NCBI GenBank assembly: GCA_030035585.1
Contig: CM057460.1
Location: forward strand, 133,036,714-133,100,713
Origin: Dugong dugon
Lineage: Eukaryota; Chordata; Mammalia; Sirenia; Dugongidae
DNA length: 64,000 nt
Direction of reading: 5' to 3'
Part shown: positions 23,615 through 36,400 of the stretch, one piece after another
Numbering within the stretch: position 1 is the first letter of the stretch
Layout: each line of letters opens with the position of its first letter
The notes under the pieces: generated by a model
The model's database searches: none
Seen by the model: only the letters and a program-made list of their open reading frames with translations
What the model was told of the DNA's origin: nothing
Made by a program: the position numbers and the translations under genes

Positions 23615-24170
23615 TTGTTTCATTTTCAGTAAATATCCCATTCATATCTTTTATTTGGTTATTTGTCTTTTTTTCTCATGAATGTCTTTTAGTGTTCTTT
23701 ATATTTTATAGTCAAATCATTCTAAATATTTTCATTTACAAAAGTTTTCACGTTTTGTGTCGTGTCAAAAAATATTTCCCACCATAGCATTATAAAAATA
23801 TTCTTCTGTTTTTACTATTTTTATTTAAATTTTCTTTTCATGTTTAATTCTTTAATCTACATTAAATTAATATTTGTATATGCTGAACAATAGGAATATA
23901 ATTTTGTTTTATTTTGATTATGCAGATATGTTTGGTATTGTAAATGGGGTCATTTCACATATTTTATAGTTTGTAAGAGATGTATATATTGGCTGATTTT
24001 TTTTATCTTTCTGAATTTTCGTATTATTTTGTAGTAGTTACAAATTTTCTAAGATCTTTATAAACAACCATGTTTGTTTTTTCCATTCCTTGAAAAATTT
24101 CTTAATTCTTATTCTTGTATTATTTGCTTGGTTAGGACCTCCAAAGCACTATTGAAAACAGCGGTAGTGG
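23615..24170 (-). mobile_element. Old L1 (L1M-type), minus strand, part 1
   Basis: 'cttattcttgtattatttgcttggttaggacctccaa' equals the reversed L1 ORF2 segment around the VLARAIRQ codons, and 'gataatatgtttggtattg'-like sequence precedes it. It is interrupted by an LTR and continues to about 25260. Confidence 0.6.
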
Positions 24171-24660
24171 TGTTTTTAAAATATTGCGGCAGAGTATATG
24201 ACATGACACTGCTCCCATGAAGAGGTAGAAATCTATGTCCCTTCCCTTGGACCTGGGTGGACTTTGTGACTGTTATGACCAATAGAACGTGACAAAAGTG
24301 ATACTATGTTGCTTCTTATGTTAGGTCATAAAAAAACTTGCAGCTTCTGCCTTCTTTATTTGAACAAGGCCTTCCCTGATGTGTAATGTAACATGTTTGA
24401 CTACCATGAGGCCATCACGTTGTAAGGAACCTAAGCCACACGGAGTGGCCATGTGTAGGCACTATGTTGATTCTCCCAGGTAAGTACAGTTTTACTCATG
24501 TCAAACTAGTTACCAGATAGGTGAGTGAAGAAGCCTTTAGATAACTCTAGGCCAGCCATTTGGGTCTCCTCAACCCATGAACATAACAAAATAGTTGTTA
24601 TTTTACATCACTAAGTATGGGAGTGGTTTGTTACATAATAACAATAGATAATTGGAACTA
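24171..24660 (+). mobile_element. LTR, MaLR-like (MLT1-type), old
   Basis: Contains 'gaccaatagaacgtgacaaaagtgatactatgt', 'ggtcataaaaaaacttgcagcttctgcctt', 'gtgagtgaagaagcc' and ends 'gtttgttacataataacaatagataattgg', the usual order of an MLT1 LTR. It sits within the old L1. Edges approximate. Confidence 0.7.
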
Positions 24661-25330
24661 GGAAATAATTATGTCATTATTTTTGACTAAATTAGGATGC
24701 TTTGAAAATGACAATGTTAAATATGATGTTTGGAATGGTTTTGGTGCTGGCCATTAGCTGGTTAAGGAAATTCTTTTGTATTCTTAATGTACTAGAAGCT
24801 AGTGTTATTATTATTGTTGCTATATTTATATATATTGCTGAATGCTTTTTCTGGAGTTACTGAGATGACCTTATTCTCTTTCTCATTCAGTCCATTAATA
24901 GGGTGTAAGATATCTGATGTTGAAACAACCTTGCGTTCATGCAGTAAAGGATACATACTAATTGTATAAGATACAGTTTTTCAGTTTTTAGTATGGGATT
25001 TTATTTGGCAATGTCTCATCTAGAATTTTAATGTGCATTTTCACAAGAATGTTTGAGCTACTTTTTAATTTTTTGTTAATATGCTCTTCTAGCTTTATGA
25101 TAGGAGCTATTCTGGCCTCAGAAAATGAGCTGAGTAGCTTTCCTTTTTTGACTTGTTCTTTGAAAGAATTTTAGTAAGACCAAAATTGTTCCATTAAGTT
25201 TTGGAAAAAATCACCCAGATAATATTTATGACAAATGTCTTCTGATAGAAGAAAATAATTTTTTAATTGTGGTAAAATACACTTAGTATAAAATTTAACA
25301 ATGTAGCCATTTAAAAATTATTAATTTTCC
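24661..25330 (-). mobile_element. Old L1 (L1M-type), minus strand, part 2
   Basis: 'tgaatgctttttctggagttactgagatgacc', 'aacaaccttgcgttcatgcag' and 'gctattctggcctcagaaaatgag' are reversed ORF2 segments (AFDKVQHPF upstream region). At 25260-25330 a separate L1 3'-UTR-like piece follows ('attgtggtaaaatacacttag'). Confidence 0.75.
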
Positions 25331-25469
25331 ATGTGCTTTTATTTTTTTTCATCTACATAGTAATAAATGATAATTTTTAACATTTAATTAATGAAACAAA
25401 GGGAAATAACTTTTAATGATTCTTTTTAACCCACATTGAATCTCATAAACACTCAATATCATATGTCTA

Positions 25470-25690
25470 TCCATTCAATCAAAATATTTATTGAACATCA
25501 ATACATAACAGGCACTGTATGAGGCACTGGAAACGCAGGTGAGAAAAAGACAAAGTCCAGACACATGGAGCATACTTATTACTGAGATACAGGAAACTGA
25601 GTTGAGGGAAGTGATGGAACCTGTCAATGATGTTCAATGGCACAACTAGGTTCACATATCAGGTCTTTCTGATTAAAGGTCTCTTGTTTT
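25470..25690 (+). mobile_element. L2 3' end and MIR-like traces
   Basis: 'tattgaacatcaatacataacaggcactgtatgaggcactgg' fits the L2 3' end. 'caggaaactgagttgagggaagtg...tcacatatcaggtctttctgat' fits a MIR core. Both short and diverged. Confidence 0.55.
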
Positions 25691-26596
25691 GTGTACCTTA
25701 CCAGGTCATGAAATACATGTCACTCATCTTTCCTGCTTCTAGTCACCACAAATCTATTAGTATACCGTCTCCTGGTAAATCTCAGTCTTTCTCTGAGTAC
25801 AGTTCCCATACGGTTCTGCAGGTAACTGCGGCCCACCTGCATGAGCAAAAGAGATAAAATCTATTTGCAATCTAGAGCTAAACCGTGCTATTTGCTGTAT
25901 TCAGAATCTGAAGACCACATGAACAGAAAAATGATTTCTCTAATTTATCCCAACTTTACTGATGGAGAAAATCAATTTACCCATGTTGTGAGTGCTCTAC
26001 TACATCACAACTTTTCATGTGTCTTTGTGGCTTATGATCCTAACAATGCCTAGAGTAGTTATCAGGATTCTGGGAAACGGACCTTGAAGGAACTGGTGAA
26101 ACTCTTCCCTAAGAATAAGGAAGTCATGAATTTCAGGTTTTCAGCGACAATTACATTTACAGTCTACCTCCATTAACATAGATAATGTTTCAACATGCAG
26201 AACTGACTATTGTGTGTGGCAGATGTTCAAAAAATTATTTCTTAGACCATGTATTTCGACTTTGGTTTGGAAAAGGTGGTTATTGGAAAGTGTGTTACCT
26301 CTACCAATTAAAAGGTGTGTAGAAATTACTTCCTGTTCTCTCATTCTGCTAATAATATTACAGTCTTCCCTACACATTATGCACTGTTTTGCTGTCTACA
26401 TACTTGTTGAATTATTTTTTTCTTTAACCTTATATGTCTGGAGATCCAAGACTGGAAACTTGGCTTAGATGAGAGAGTTTTCCTTTGTGATTACCTATAC
26501 CAGGGATCTTAAGTATGAATAATAAGAAGTATTATAATAATAATTGAATATATCTGTAATCTTTTAAAAGACTATATCTGTATATATATAGATATA
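25691..26596. other. Unassigned DNA
   Basis: No element recognised. Overlapping short open frames (25627-25857, 25841-26053, 26214-26468) show no domain. Confidence 0.5.
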
Positions 26597-26597
26597 T

Positions 26598-26800
26598 GGA
26601 GCCCTAGTGGTGCAGTGGTTAAGCACTTGGCTTCTAACCAAAAGGTTAGCTATTCAAACCCACACAGTGACTCTCCGAGAGAAAAGACCTGGAAATCTGC
26701 TCCTGTAAAGATTACGGCCTAGAAAACGCCATGGAGAAGTTCTACTCTTTCACATGGGGTTACTTTGAGTCAAAAGTTGACTCAACAGCACCTAACAATA
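26598..26800 (+). mobile_element. AfroSINE
   Basis: GGAGCCCTAGTGGTGCAG head, GACCTGGAAATCTGCTCCTG linker and CTCAACAGCACCTAACAATAG tail. Flanked by TA repeats on both sides, so its duplication is masked. Confidence 0.93.
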
Positions 26801-26833
26801 GCTCTCTCTCTGTCTCTTTATATATATATATAC

Positions 26834-27002
26834 AAAAAAAAAAAAAACTGAACCCATTGTCGTCGAGTCGATTCCAACTCATAGTGACCCCATAGAACAG
26901 AGTAGAACTGCCCCATAGGGTTTCCAAGGAGCACCTGGTGGATTTGAACTGCCAACCTTTTGGTTAGCAGCTGAACTCTTAAGCACCGTGCCACCAGGGT
27001 TA
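26834..27002 (-). mobile_element. AfroSINE, low divergence
   Basis: Reverse orientation. A14 and AACCCATTGTCGTCGAGTCG at the left, ending CCACCAGGGTTAC. It keeps two CpGs in the tail motif, suggesting a young copy. Confidence 0.93.
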
Positions 27003-27279
27003 CTGATGATAAATCTAAAAGTAGGCTATTACTCTGAGTAATATTATTGTAACTCAGCTAAGGAAAGCACTTTGTCATAGAGGAAATAGTTACAAGTGCC
27101 TTATCTGCTATTTTCCATGACACCATGAAGGGGTCTAAAGTGATAGGCATGTAAGTAAATGTAGTCCTGAAGTAAAATGAATTGTTCTTAGAATCAGCTT
27201 AGAATCAAACGGTTACCTAATAGTGTTACGCTAGCTTTCAGAGTTTACATCTTTAGGGACATCCACCCTCCAAGCCACC

Positions 27280-27780
27280 TGTATTAATTTCTTATTGCTA
27301 CTGCAACAATTATCCCAAACTTAGTAGCTCAAAATATCCACAAAAAAACAATCTTACAATTCTGAAGGTGAAAAGTCTGAAATGGTTCTTGTTTTCTTGT
27401 TGGGCTAAATCAAGGCATCAACAGGGCTTCATTTCTTCTGCGGACTCTAGGGAGGAATCCATTTTCTTGTCTTTTCCAGCTTCTAGAAGCTGTCTTGGTT
27501 CGTGGCCCCCTTACTCCATCTCCAAAGCCAGCAGCATGGCATCTTCAAATCTCTCTCTGAATCTAACATTTCTGTTTTCCTTTTTGTCTTAGAAGATCAC
27601 TTGTGATGACGTTAGTCCTACCTAAATAATCCAGGATCCAGGATAATCTCCCCATCTCGAAGCCATTCATTTAATCACATTTGTAAAGTTATTTTTACCA
27701 TGTAAGGCAACATATTCCCAGATTCTGCAATTTAGGACATGAATATCTTTGGGGGGAGAGACATTATTCTGCGTACCACA
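27280..27780 (-). mobile_element. Solo LTR, MLT1-type (ERVL-MaLR)
   Basis: Reads TGTATTAATTTC...GCGTACCACA on the plus strand, with the internal order 'ctgaaatggttcttg', 'gctgtcttggttcgtggcccc', 'ataatccaggatccaggataatctcc' typical of MLT1 in reverse. Five-base flanks CCACC (27275-27279) and CCACT (27781-27785). No internal region. Old. Confidence 0.85.
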
Positions 27781-27785
27781 CCACT

Positions 27786-30700
27786 CAATTTACAATTGAG
27801 AATAAGCTTAACTTTCCCTTTGATTTCCACAGTGACAGTCCCCAGCTGCGACTTTGTATCTGCCCTAGGAAGCCTTGCACAATAGCCTTAAGCAGACTGA
27901 GGACAAAGCATAGCACTGGTAAGCCTGTGCCAGATGTACAGTTAGGCTAATAAAGGTGTTCTTTACAAGATTGCAAGGCAACATTTTTGGACAGTGATGT
28001 CTTTCAAAGCAGAATCAGTCAAAAAGCCAGGAGGACAGGCTGAAATTTTCTCTGGGAAAGAAGATCCAGGGGTAAATACCAGTTATTCTGAAGGACAGCA
28101 AGTTCTCTTTATCCTCAACAGCTCAGCTCTTTTCATGACAGCCCTGCTTCATAAAGTCTAAGGCATGTTTTACCTGCATATAGCACAGTGTCGTGTTTTT
28201 TATCAAGTGAATTGAACAAATGGGACTGCATAGCCATTAAGACTTTATTTTCTAGAAGAAATGCATAATCAAGAAAACTATCAATTTTAGCTACCCAGAA
28301 TCCTAGATTTTTTGAAAGATAACCATATTACAGTCTCCAGGAAAATCTGGTACTTAACTGACCTATGGGGAGATAATGAGTTCTCTGTGGACGTTAATAT
28401 TAGCCAGTTCTCTTTGTATGCCACTCAAGAAGATGAAAACATGGATGGTGCAAAAATATATCAACATTCTGGGAAATTGTTTCAAATGGCATATTCCTCA
28501 CCATCAGCAGTGTATCTGTTGCATACATACTTCTACTTGTACTACTTGTACACGTAGAAATTTATTATAATTTGTTTATGTTTATAGGTTGTTAACCAAT
28601 CTCATCTTAGTTTGTTAAGGTGGATACTACAGGTCATTATGTTCTTTCTCCTTGGTTCTGCCCAGCCCTCCTGAATTAAGGAGGGAACATCTTAATAATA
28701 ATGTGGAATTAGAGCTTTATGGTAAAATAAGTGGAAATACTACATCCTCACATCACCAAGGAAAACTTCAGCTACAAGAGTGCTTTATGCTAACCTCCTA
28801 GGCATATGAATAAAATTCAAATCTGAAGGTGAGTAGAAGAAAGAAAAAGTTTTGTCTCTAATTTTCCACTCTTCTCCTTGGGCTCTCCTGTCCACATCAT
28901 GTGGCTAGCCATAACCACTTTGAAAGCAGATCATTTATCTCTTGGATCCTATTTCCTACATGTTGAACTCGTTTGGTACAACCATATGCCACATGCACAG
29001 ACACAATGAATACTTGGGATGATTATAGCGACAAGGTACTAAGATGGGATATCAAATTTTCCCACTTAGGAGAAGAATCAGATACCATGCCACAGATTGA
29101 AATACTTAAATCCATGGCCAGCATTAAAAGCAAAATGAAGAAAGAATGTAAGTAGAAAAGTTATCAAATGAAGAAGCTAATAAATTGTGTTTGACCAAAT
29201 TGAGTTATTTGGAAAAGAATGTTTCTATTTTTCCTTTCAATAATAACAAGCAGGTCAACTGATTATAGTTTAATGGGATGCTCTTTAGAAATTTGGACAA
29301 AATGATATTCCTTTTCAAGGCTTTTGACATTGCCGATAGCTATTGTTTTTACAAAGCTCGTTGATTATCTATCTTGTTCTCAGGCTTGAATATGGGTCAT
29401 GCTATTACAAGTTTCTGTGTGTGGTTGATCATGTTGCATACTAATTTAGAAATTTTTGTAGAGCAAATATAGTTATATTCAATAATTATTGTTTATTCCA
29501 CTGCTTGAATTACTTGTAGAATCTGGCTTGTTGTCTTTTTAAAAGATCAAATATTCTGTCTAAATACAAACTACATTAATGTTCTGTGTTCTAAATGTTA
29601 CATATCCACGTTGTGTATAAATATGACTTGATTTCAAAAGCTATTAACCAGAATTTTAGAATTAGTACTTTAGGTGAGATACAAATCACCAGGGCAAAGT
29701 ACAAAGTGCTTTCTTTCACATAGCTTGCTTCTCTAGAAGCATCTTATTTTCTTGTAAGTCACTGTTCTATGCTCATTGAATCTGTTTTTGCATACTTGCA
29801 TTCTAGACTTTTTGGGATTAGATAATGTTATATCACTAGATTTTTTAAAAATTCATGCAAAGTATTCATTCAATCTCTAAATATTTTGCTTTTCTCCATC
29901 CATCTCCATTTGGTCACAGAGCTCTGATCTCTATCATTCATCTGCTATTGGACAGTGTTTTTCCTTGTAGATGTGAAATGTGTTAATATTTTGCCCATTT
30001 TTATACACGTACACATATATGTACGTATGTTGGTGTATGTGTGTGTGTCTGTGTGTCTGTGTTGCTACATATTGAACTACTAATATTAGCTAGCTGTCTT
30101 TCTATGTCACTTGAGGGCAAAAGGTTGAAAACATATGGCTGGGACAAAAATGAATCAACAGTCTGGGAAGTCTTCTTAAAAGGTATACCCCTCACCATTT
30201 GTCTCTTTTCCTGAAGATTCTGATTTTGTATGTCTGGTCTACAGTGCAAGAGGTCGTATTTTTAAAAAACTCTCCCATTATTTCTGGTTTACAGCCACAT
30301 TTGGAAAGCACTACCTGAGATATTTTCTCTATCTGTCTCTAATACCAATAACCTCAAATGAGCTTTCAGAAAATGCTGGGTTACAGCCAATTCATCGTCA
30401 ATTTTTTTGACAACTGTTGTCTGTGACAATACTCTGTATTGTTTATTTAAGATAGATACTTTGTGTTAGGTGCCAGATGTAGGGAGGAAAACCTTTCAAC
30501 TAGTTGTGACAATTTGGGAGCTTGTTTTGAATTCATACCCAGATGGGCTCATTAAACTTCCATATGGAGGCAGAACACAGGTGTGGCTGTCTACTGTCAA
30601 GGCCATCATTTTTTTTCCTAGGACAAATACGTTATACTGTCATAGCTTTTGGACAAGTATTCAATCAAAACATCTTAGAAAAGCAAACAAAATCACAGAA

Positions 30701-30874
30701 AACCATTCTGTGATCACTGAAGTTTTAAGAGTCGGCAATAGCAATCTTCTACCTCATCCACAAATGAATTTTAATCTATCCATTATAGAAAATTGATGTC
30801 AGAGGATGATTATCCTCTAATGCATCCCCTACCATGGCTTAAATTGCTTTAAAAGGTGCTTTGTTAAATAGTGG
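27786..30874. other. Largest stretch without recognised repeats
   Basis: About 3.1 kb without any element I can name, apart from a TG-rich patch at about 30000-30062. Open frames up to 108 codons (30470-30796) show no domain, no splice-bounded exon pattern and no homology I know. I call no gene. Confidence 0.5.
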
Positions 30875-30882
30875 TATAGAGT

Positions 30883-31091
30883 ATTCCAAACCAAACCCAC
30901 TGCTGTTGAGTCTATTCCTACCCATAGTGACCCTATAGGACAGAGTAGAACTGCCCCATATGGTTTCCAAGGCTGTAATCTTTACAGAAGCAGACTGCCA
31001 CATCTTACCCCTGTGGAGCCACCAGTGGGTTCAAACTGCCAACCTTTCGGTTAGCAGCTGAGCACTTAGCCACTGTGTCACCAGTGTTCTC
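30883..31091 (-). mobile_element. AfroSINE
   Basis: Reverse orientation, long form. Perfect 8-bp duplication TATAGAGT at 30875-30882 and 31092-31099. Confidence 0.95.
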
Positions 31092-31099
31092 TATAGAGT

Positions 31100-31397
31100 G
31101 TTAGATATTAGGAAATACTTGCAAACAAATAATAGTGATTTTGTTCCTGCTGTTACTGATACGGTTGATGTTAAGCTCATGTGAGAATTAATAGCATAAA
31201 TAAGGATTACATCTTTTGCTTAGATCATGTAGCTGATGAATGAAAATTTGCTGCTGTATGATATTTAAACATGAGAGATAGATGGGCTGCTATAAAAAGG
31301 TTTATTATGTGATGTTTTCTCAGGGACAGAACGTATATCCATCTCAGATAGAATCATTGGATCTAAAGAATGCTTGCTCCTTCTGCAAGATATCTTG
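31100..31397. other. Unassigned DNA flanking the nested L1s
   Basis: No element recognised. Confidence 0.5.
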
Positions 31398-31939
31398 AGA
31401 AATATTATTTTTTTATTGTACTTTAGATGAAGGTTTACAGAACAAAGTAGTTTCTCATTAAACAGATAGTACACATATTGTTTTATGACAATGGTTAACA
31501 ACCCCACGACATGTCAACACTGTCCCTTCTCAACGTTGGGTTCCCTATCACCAGCTTTCCTGTCCTCCCCTGCCTGCTAGTCCTTGTCCCTGAGCTATTG
31601 TGCCCCATTAGTCTCGTTTTGTTTTATAGGGCTATCTAATCTTTGGCTGAACGGTGAACCTTGGGAGCAAATTCATTAATGAGCTAAAAGGGTGTCTGGG
31701 GGCCATACTCTTGGAGTTTCTCCAGTCTCTGTCAGTCCAGTAAGTCTGGTCTTTTTTTGTGAGTTAGAATTTTGTTCTACATTTTTCTCCGGCTCCGTCC
31801 ATGACCCTCTGTTGTGATCCCAGTCAGAGCAGTCAGTAGTGGCACCCAGGCAGCATCTAGTTGTACTGGACCCAGTCTGGCAGAGGCCCTGGTAGTTGTG
31901 GTCCATTAGTCCTTTGGACTAATCTTTCCCTTGTTTCTT

Positions 31940-33453
31940 TTTTTTTTTTTTTTTTTTTAATATATATTTTATTGTACTTCAGGTGAAAGCTTACAGAGCA
32001 AATAGTTTCTCATGAAATAGTAGTACACATGTTGTTTTTTTTTGACATTGGTTAACAACCCCACAACGTATTAAGCCTCTAAATTCTCAACCTTTTTTAT
32101 GATGAAAATTACAGATGGCCAAAGATACACCGTTTCAAAATTTTCTACATTCACAGTTCAGTGACATTGACTACGCTCTTCCAACTGTGCTGTTATTCTC
32201 ACTTAAGATGAAGGCTTACAGAACAAAATAGTTTTTCATTTAACAGTTACTACACATGTTGCCCTATGACAATGGTTAACAATCTCACAGCACATCAAGA
32301 ATATCCTTACTCCACCTTGTGTTCCCTATCACCAGGGGGCTTCCTTGTCCCCTTCTGTCTTCTGGACCTTGTCAGTGGACTATTGTACCTCTTTAGTCTC
32401 ATTTGTTTATTTATTTATTTATTTATTTTTATTTTATTTAAACACCATTTCAAAACTTTTTACTTACACATTTAAGTGATATTGACTATGCTCTTCCAAT
32501 TGTGCTGCCATTCTCGCCCAAGATGAAGGCTTACAGGACAAAACAGCCTCCCATTTAATAGTTACTACAAATGTTGCCCTATAGCAGTGGTCAACAATCT
32601 CACAATACATCGACAGTGTCCTTATTAAATTTGTGTTCCTTATCATCAGTTTCCTACTCTCCCTCTGCCTTCTGGCCATTGTCACCGGACTCCTGTACAT
32701 CGTTAGTCCCATTTAGTTTTACTGGGGTGTCCATTCCCAGGCTTAACATCGAACCTTGAAGGTAACTTCCCCTCTGAGCTGAAAGGGTGTCTGGGGGCCA
32801 CACTCTCGAGGTTTCTCTAGTATTCTTTAGGCCAGTATATCTGGTCTTCTTATTTTTTTTTTTTTTTTTTTGGGAGTTAAAATTATGCTCTACATCCTAC
32901 TCCAGCTCTGCCCAGAACCCTCTGTTGTGATCCTGGTCAGAGGAGTCATTGGTGGTAGCCGGGCACCATCCAGCTGTACTGGGCTCAGTCCCGTGGAGGC
33001 CTTGGTAGCTGTGGACCATTAGTCCTTCGGACTGATCTTTTCCTTGTATCCTGTTCTCTTCGTTCTCCCTTGTTCCCGAAGGGATGAGATCAGTGGAGTA
33101 TCTTAGATGGCCGCTCATAGGCTTTTAAGACCCCAGACACTACTCACCAAGGTAGAATGTAGAGCATTATCTTTATAAGTAGTGTCATGCCAATTGAGCT
33201 AGATGTTCCCCGAGATCATGGTTCCCAGAGCCCTCCATCCAACAACTCAGTCCCTCGGGGGGTTTGGATGTGTCTATAGGGCCTCCATGACCTTTCCTTG
33301 TGCAGGTTGTGTTAGTTTCCCCTGTACTATGTACTATCTCATCTCTCACCCAAGTTACCACTTACCTATTACCTATTTAGTATCCCCCCCCCTCCCATCC
33401 CTGGTAACCAACAAGGATTGTTACATTTTGCATGTGAATTTTTTCATGGGTTT
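31940..33453 (-). other. L1-C 3' UTR with a triplicated block
   Basis: About 1.5 kb after the ORF2 stop. A block containing GTTAACCATTG or similar and CTGTAAGCCTTCATCTT on the element strand occurs three times (anchors near 32521, 32206 and 31981; spacings 315 and 225 bp). L1-D has one such block at its 3' end. A (TTTA) run lies at 32405-32440. The polyadenylation signal AATAAA is at 31968-31973, ten bases before the poly(A). Confidence 0.8.
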
Positions 33454-36400
33454 TTACAATAGAGGTCTCATACAATATTTGTCCTTTTGTGATTGACTTA
33501 TTTCACTCAGCATGATGTCCTCCAGTTTCATCCATGTTATGAGATGGTTCACCGATTCATTGTTCTTTCTCGTTGCATAGTACTCCATTGTGTGTATGTA
33601 CCATAGTTTGTGTATCCATTCGTCTGTTGATGGACATCGAGGTTGTTTCCATCGTTTTGCTATTGTGAATAATGCTGCCATGAACATAGGTGTGCATATG
33701 TCTATTCGAGTGATGACTCTTATTTCTCTAGGATATATTCCTAGGAGTGGGATTGCTGGATCGAATGGTACGTCTATTTCTAGCTTTCTGAGGAAACGCC
33801 ATATCATTTTCCAAAATGGCTGTATCATTTTGCATTCCCACCAGCAGTGTATAAGAGTTCCCGTCTCCCCGCAACCCCTCCAACATTTGTTATTTCCAGT
33901 GTTTTTGATTCGTGCCAGTAATGCCGGGGTGAGATGGTATCTCATTGTGGTTTTAATTTGCATTTCTCTAATGGCTAGTGATCGCGAGCATTTCCTCATG
34001 TGTCTGTTGGCCATTTGAATGTCTTCCTTGGTGAAGTGTCTGTTCATTTCCTTTGCCCATTTTTTGATAGGATTGGTTGTCTTTTTGTTGTAGAGGTGTT
34101 GGATTTTCCTGTAGATTATGGAGATTAGACCTTTGTCTGACCTGTACTGTCCAAAAATTTTTTCCCAGTCTGTAGGTTCTCTTTTAACTCTTTTGGTGAA
34201 ATCTTTTGAAGAGCACAGATGTTTGATTTTTAGAAGATCCCAATTATCTAGTTTATCTGTTGGGTTTTTTGTGTTGATGTTTATGGTTTGTATCCTGTTA
34301 ATGCCATGTATTAAGGTCTGAAGTGTTGGTCCTATTTTTTCTTCTATGAATTTTATAGTTTGAGGCTTTATATTCAGGTCTTTGATCCATTTTGAAGTAG
34401 TTTTTGTATATGGTGTGAGGTATGGGTCCTCTTTCATTTTTCTACAAATGGATATCCAGTTTTGCCAGCACCATTTGTTAAAAAGACTGTCTTTTCCCCA
34501 TTTGATGTATTTTGGGCCCTTGTCAAAAATCAGGTGACCGTAGGTGGATGGATTTACATCTGAGTTCTCAATTCTGTTCCATTGGTCAATGTCTCTGTTG
34601 TTGTACCAGTACCAGGCTGTTTTGAGTACTGTAGCTGTATAGTAGGTTCTGAAGTCAGGTAGTGTGAGTCCTCCAACTTTATTCTTCTTCTTCAGTAGTG
34701 CTTTACTTATTCGAGGTTTCTTCCCTTTCCATATAAAGTTAATAATTAGTTCTTCCATCTCTTTGAAGAATGTTGTTGGTATTTGTATCGGAATTGCATT
34801 GTATTTGTAGATTGCTTTAGGTAGAATTGCCATTTTCACAATGTTGAGTCTGCCTATCCATGAGCATGGTATGTTTTTCCATTTATGTAGATCCCTTTGG
34901 GTTTCATGCAGCAGTGTTTTGTAGTTTTCTTTGTATAGGTCTTTTATATTCCTGGTCAGATTTATTCCTAAGTATTTTATCTTTTTAGGGGCTATTGAAA
35001 ATGGTATTGATTTCCTGATCTCCTTTTCATCGTTCTCTTTACTGGTGTATAGGAATCCAACTGATTTTTGAATGTTTATCTTGTATCCTGCTACTCTGCT
35101 GAATCTTTCTATTACTTCCAGTAAATTTCTCGTGGAGTCTTTAGGGTTTTCTATGTATAGTATCATATCATCTGCAAACAGGGAGAGTTTAACTTCTTCA
35201 TTACCAATTTGGATGCCCTTTATTTCTTTCTCTTGCCTTACTGCTCTAGCTAGAACTTCCAGCACAATGTTAAATAGGAGTGGTGATAAAGGGCATCCTT
35301 GTCTTGTTCCTGTTTTCAGGGGGAATGTTTTCAGCCTTTCTCCATTAAGAATGATGTTGGCTGTTGGTTTTGCATAGATGCCCTTTATTATGTTGAGAAA
35401 TTTCCCTTCTATACCTATTTTATTGAGAGCTTTTATCAGGAATGGGTGTTGGACTTTGTCAAATGCCTTTTCTGCATCAATTGAGATAATCATGTGATTT
35501 TTTTCTTTCCTTTTATTTATGTGGAGGATTACGTTGATGGATTTTCTAATGTTAAACCATCCTTGCATACCTGGTATGAATCCTACTTGGTCGTGGTGTA
35601 TTATTTTTTTGATATGATACTGAATTCTATTGGCTAGAATTTTGTTCAGAATTTTTGCATCTATATTCATGAGAGATATTGGTCTGTAATTTTCTTTTTT
35701 TGTGATGTCTTTGCCTGGTTTTGGTATCAGCGGTATGCTGGCTTCATAGAATGAATTTGGAGGTGTTGCTTCCTCTTCTATGCTCTGAAATAACTTGAGT
35801 AGTACTGGTACGAGCTCTTCTGTAAATGTTTTGTAGAATTCTCCAGTGAAGCCATCTGGGCCAGGGCTTTTTTTGGTTGGGAGTTTTTTTATTACCTTTT
35901 CAATCTCTTCTCTTGTTATGGGTCTGTTCAGATTTTCAATATCACTTTGTTGTAGTTTGGGTAGGCCGTATGTTTCTAGAAATTTATCCATTTCCTCTAG
36001 GTTTTCAAATTTGTTGGAATATAGTTTTTCATAATATTCTGTTATAATCCTTTTTATTTCAGTTGGGTCTGTTGTAATGTCCCCCATTTCATTTCTTATT
36101 TGGGTTATTTGTGCCCTCTGCTGTTTTTCTTTTGTCAGTCTGGCCAGTGGTTTGTCGATTTTGTTGATTCTTTCAAAGAACCAACTTTTGGTTTTGTTGA
36201 TTCTTTCTATTGTTTTTCTGTTCTCTATTTCATTGATTTCTGCTCTGACCTTTACTATTTCCTTTCTTCCGGTGGTTGTAGGCTTTTTTTGTTGTTCTCT
36301 TTCTATTTGTTTGAGTTCTGTAGTTAATGTTTTGATTTTGTCCCTTTCTTCTTTTTTGATATGTGCCTCTATTGCTATAAATTGTCCTCTGAGGACTGCC

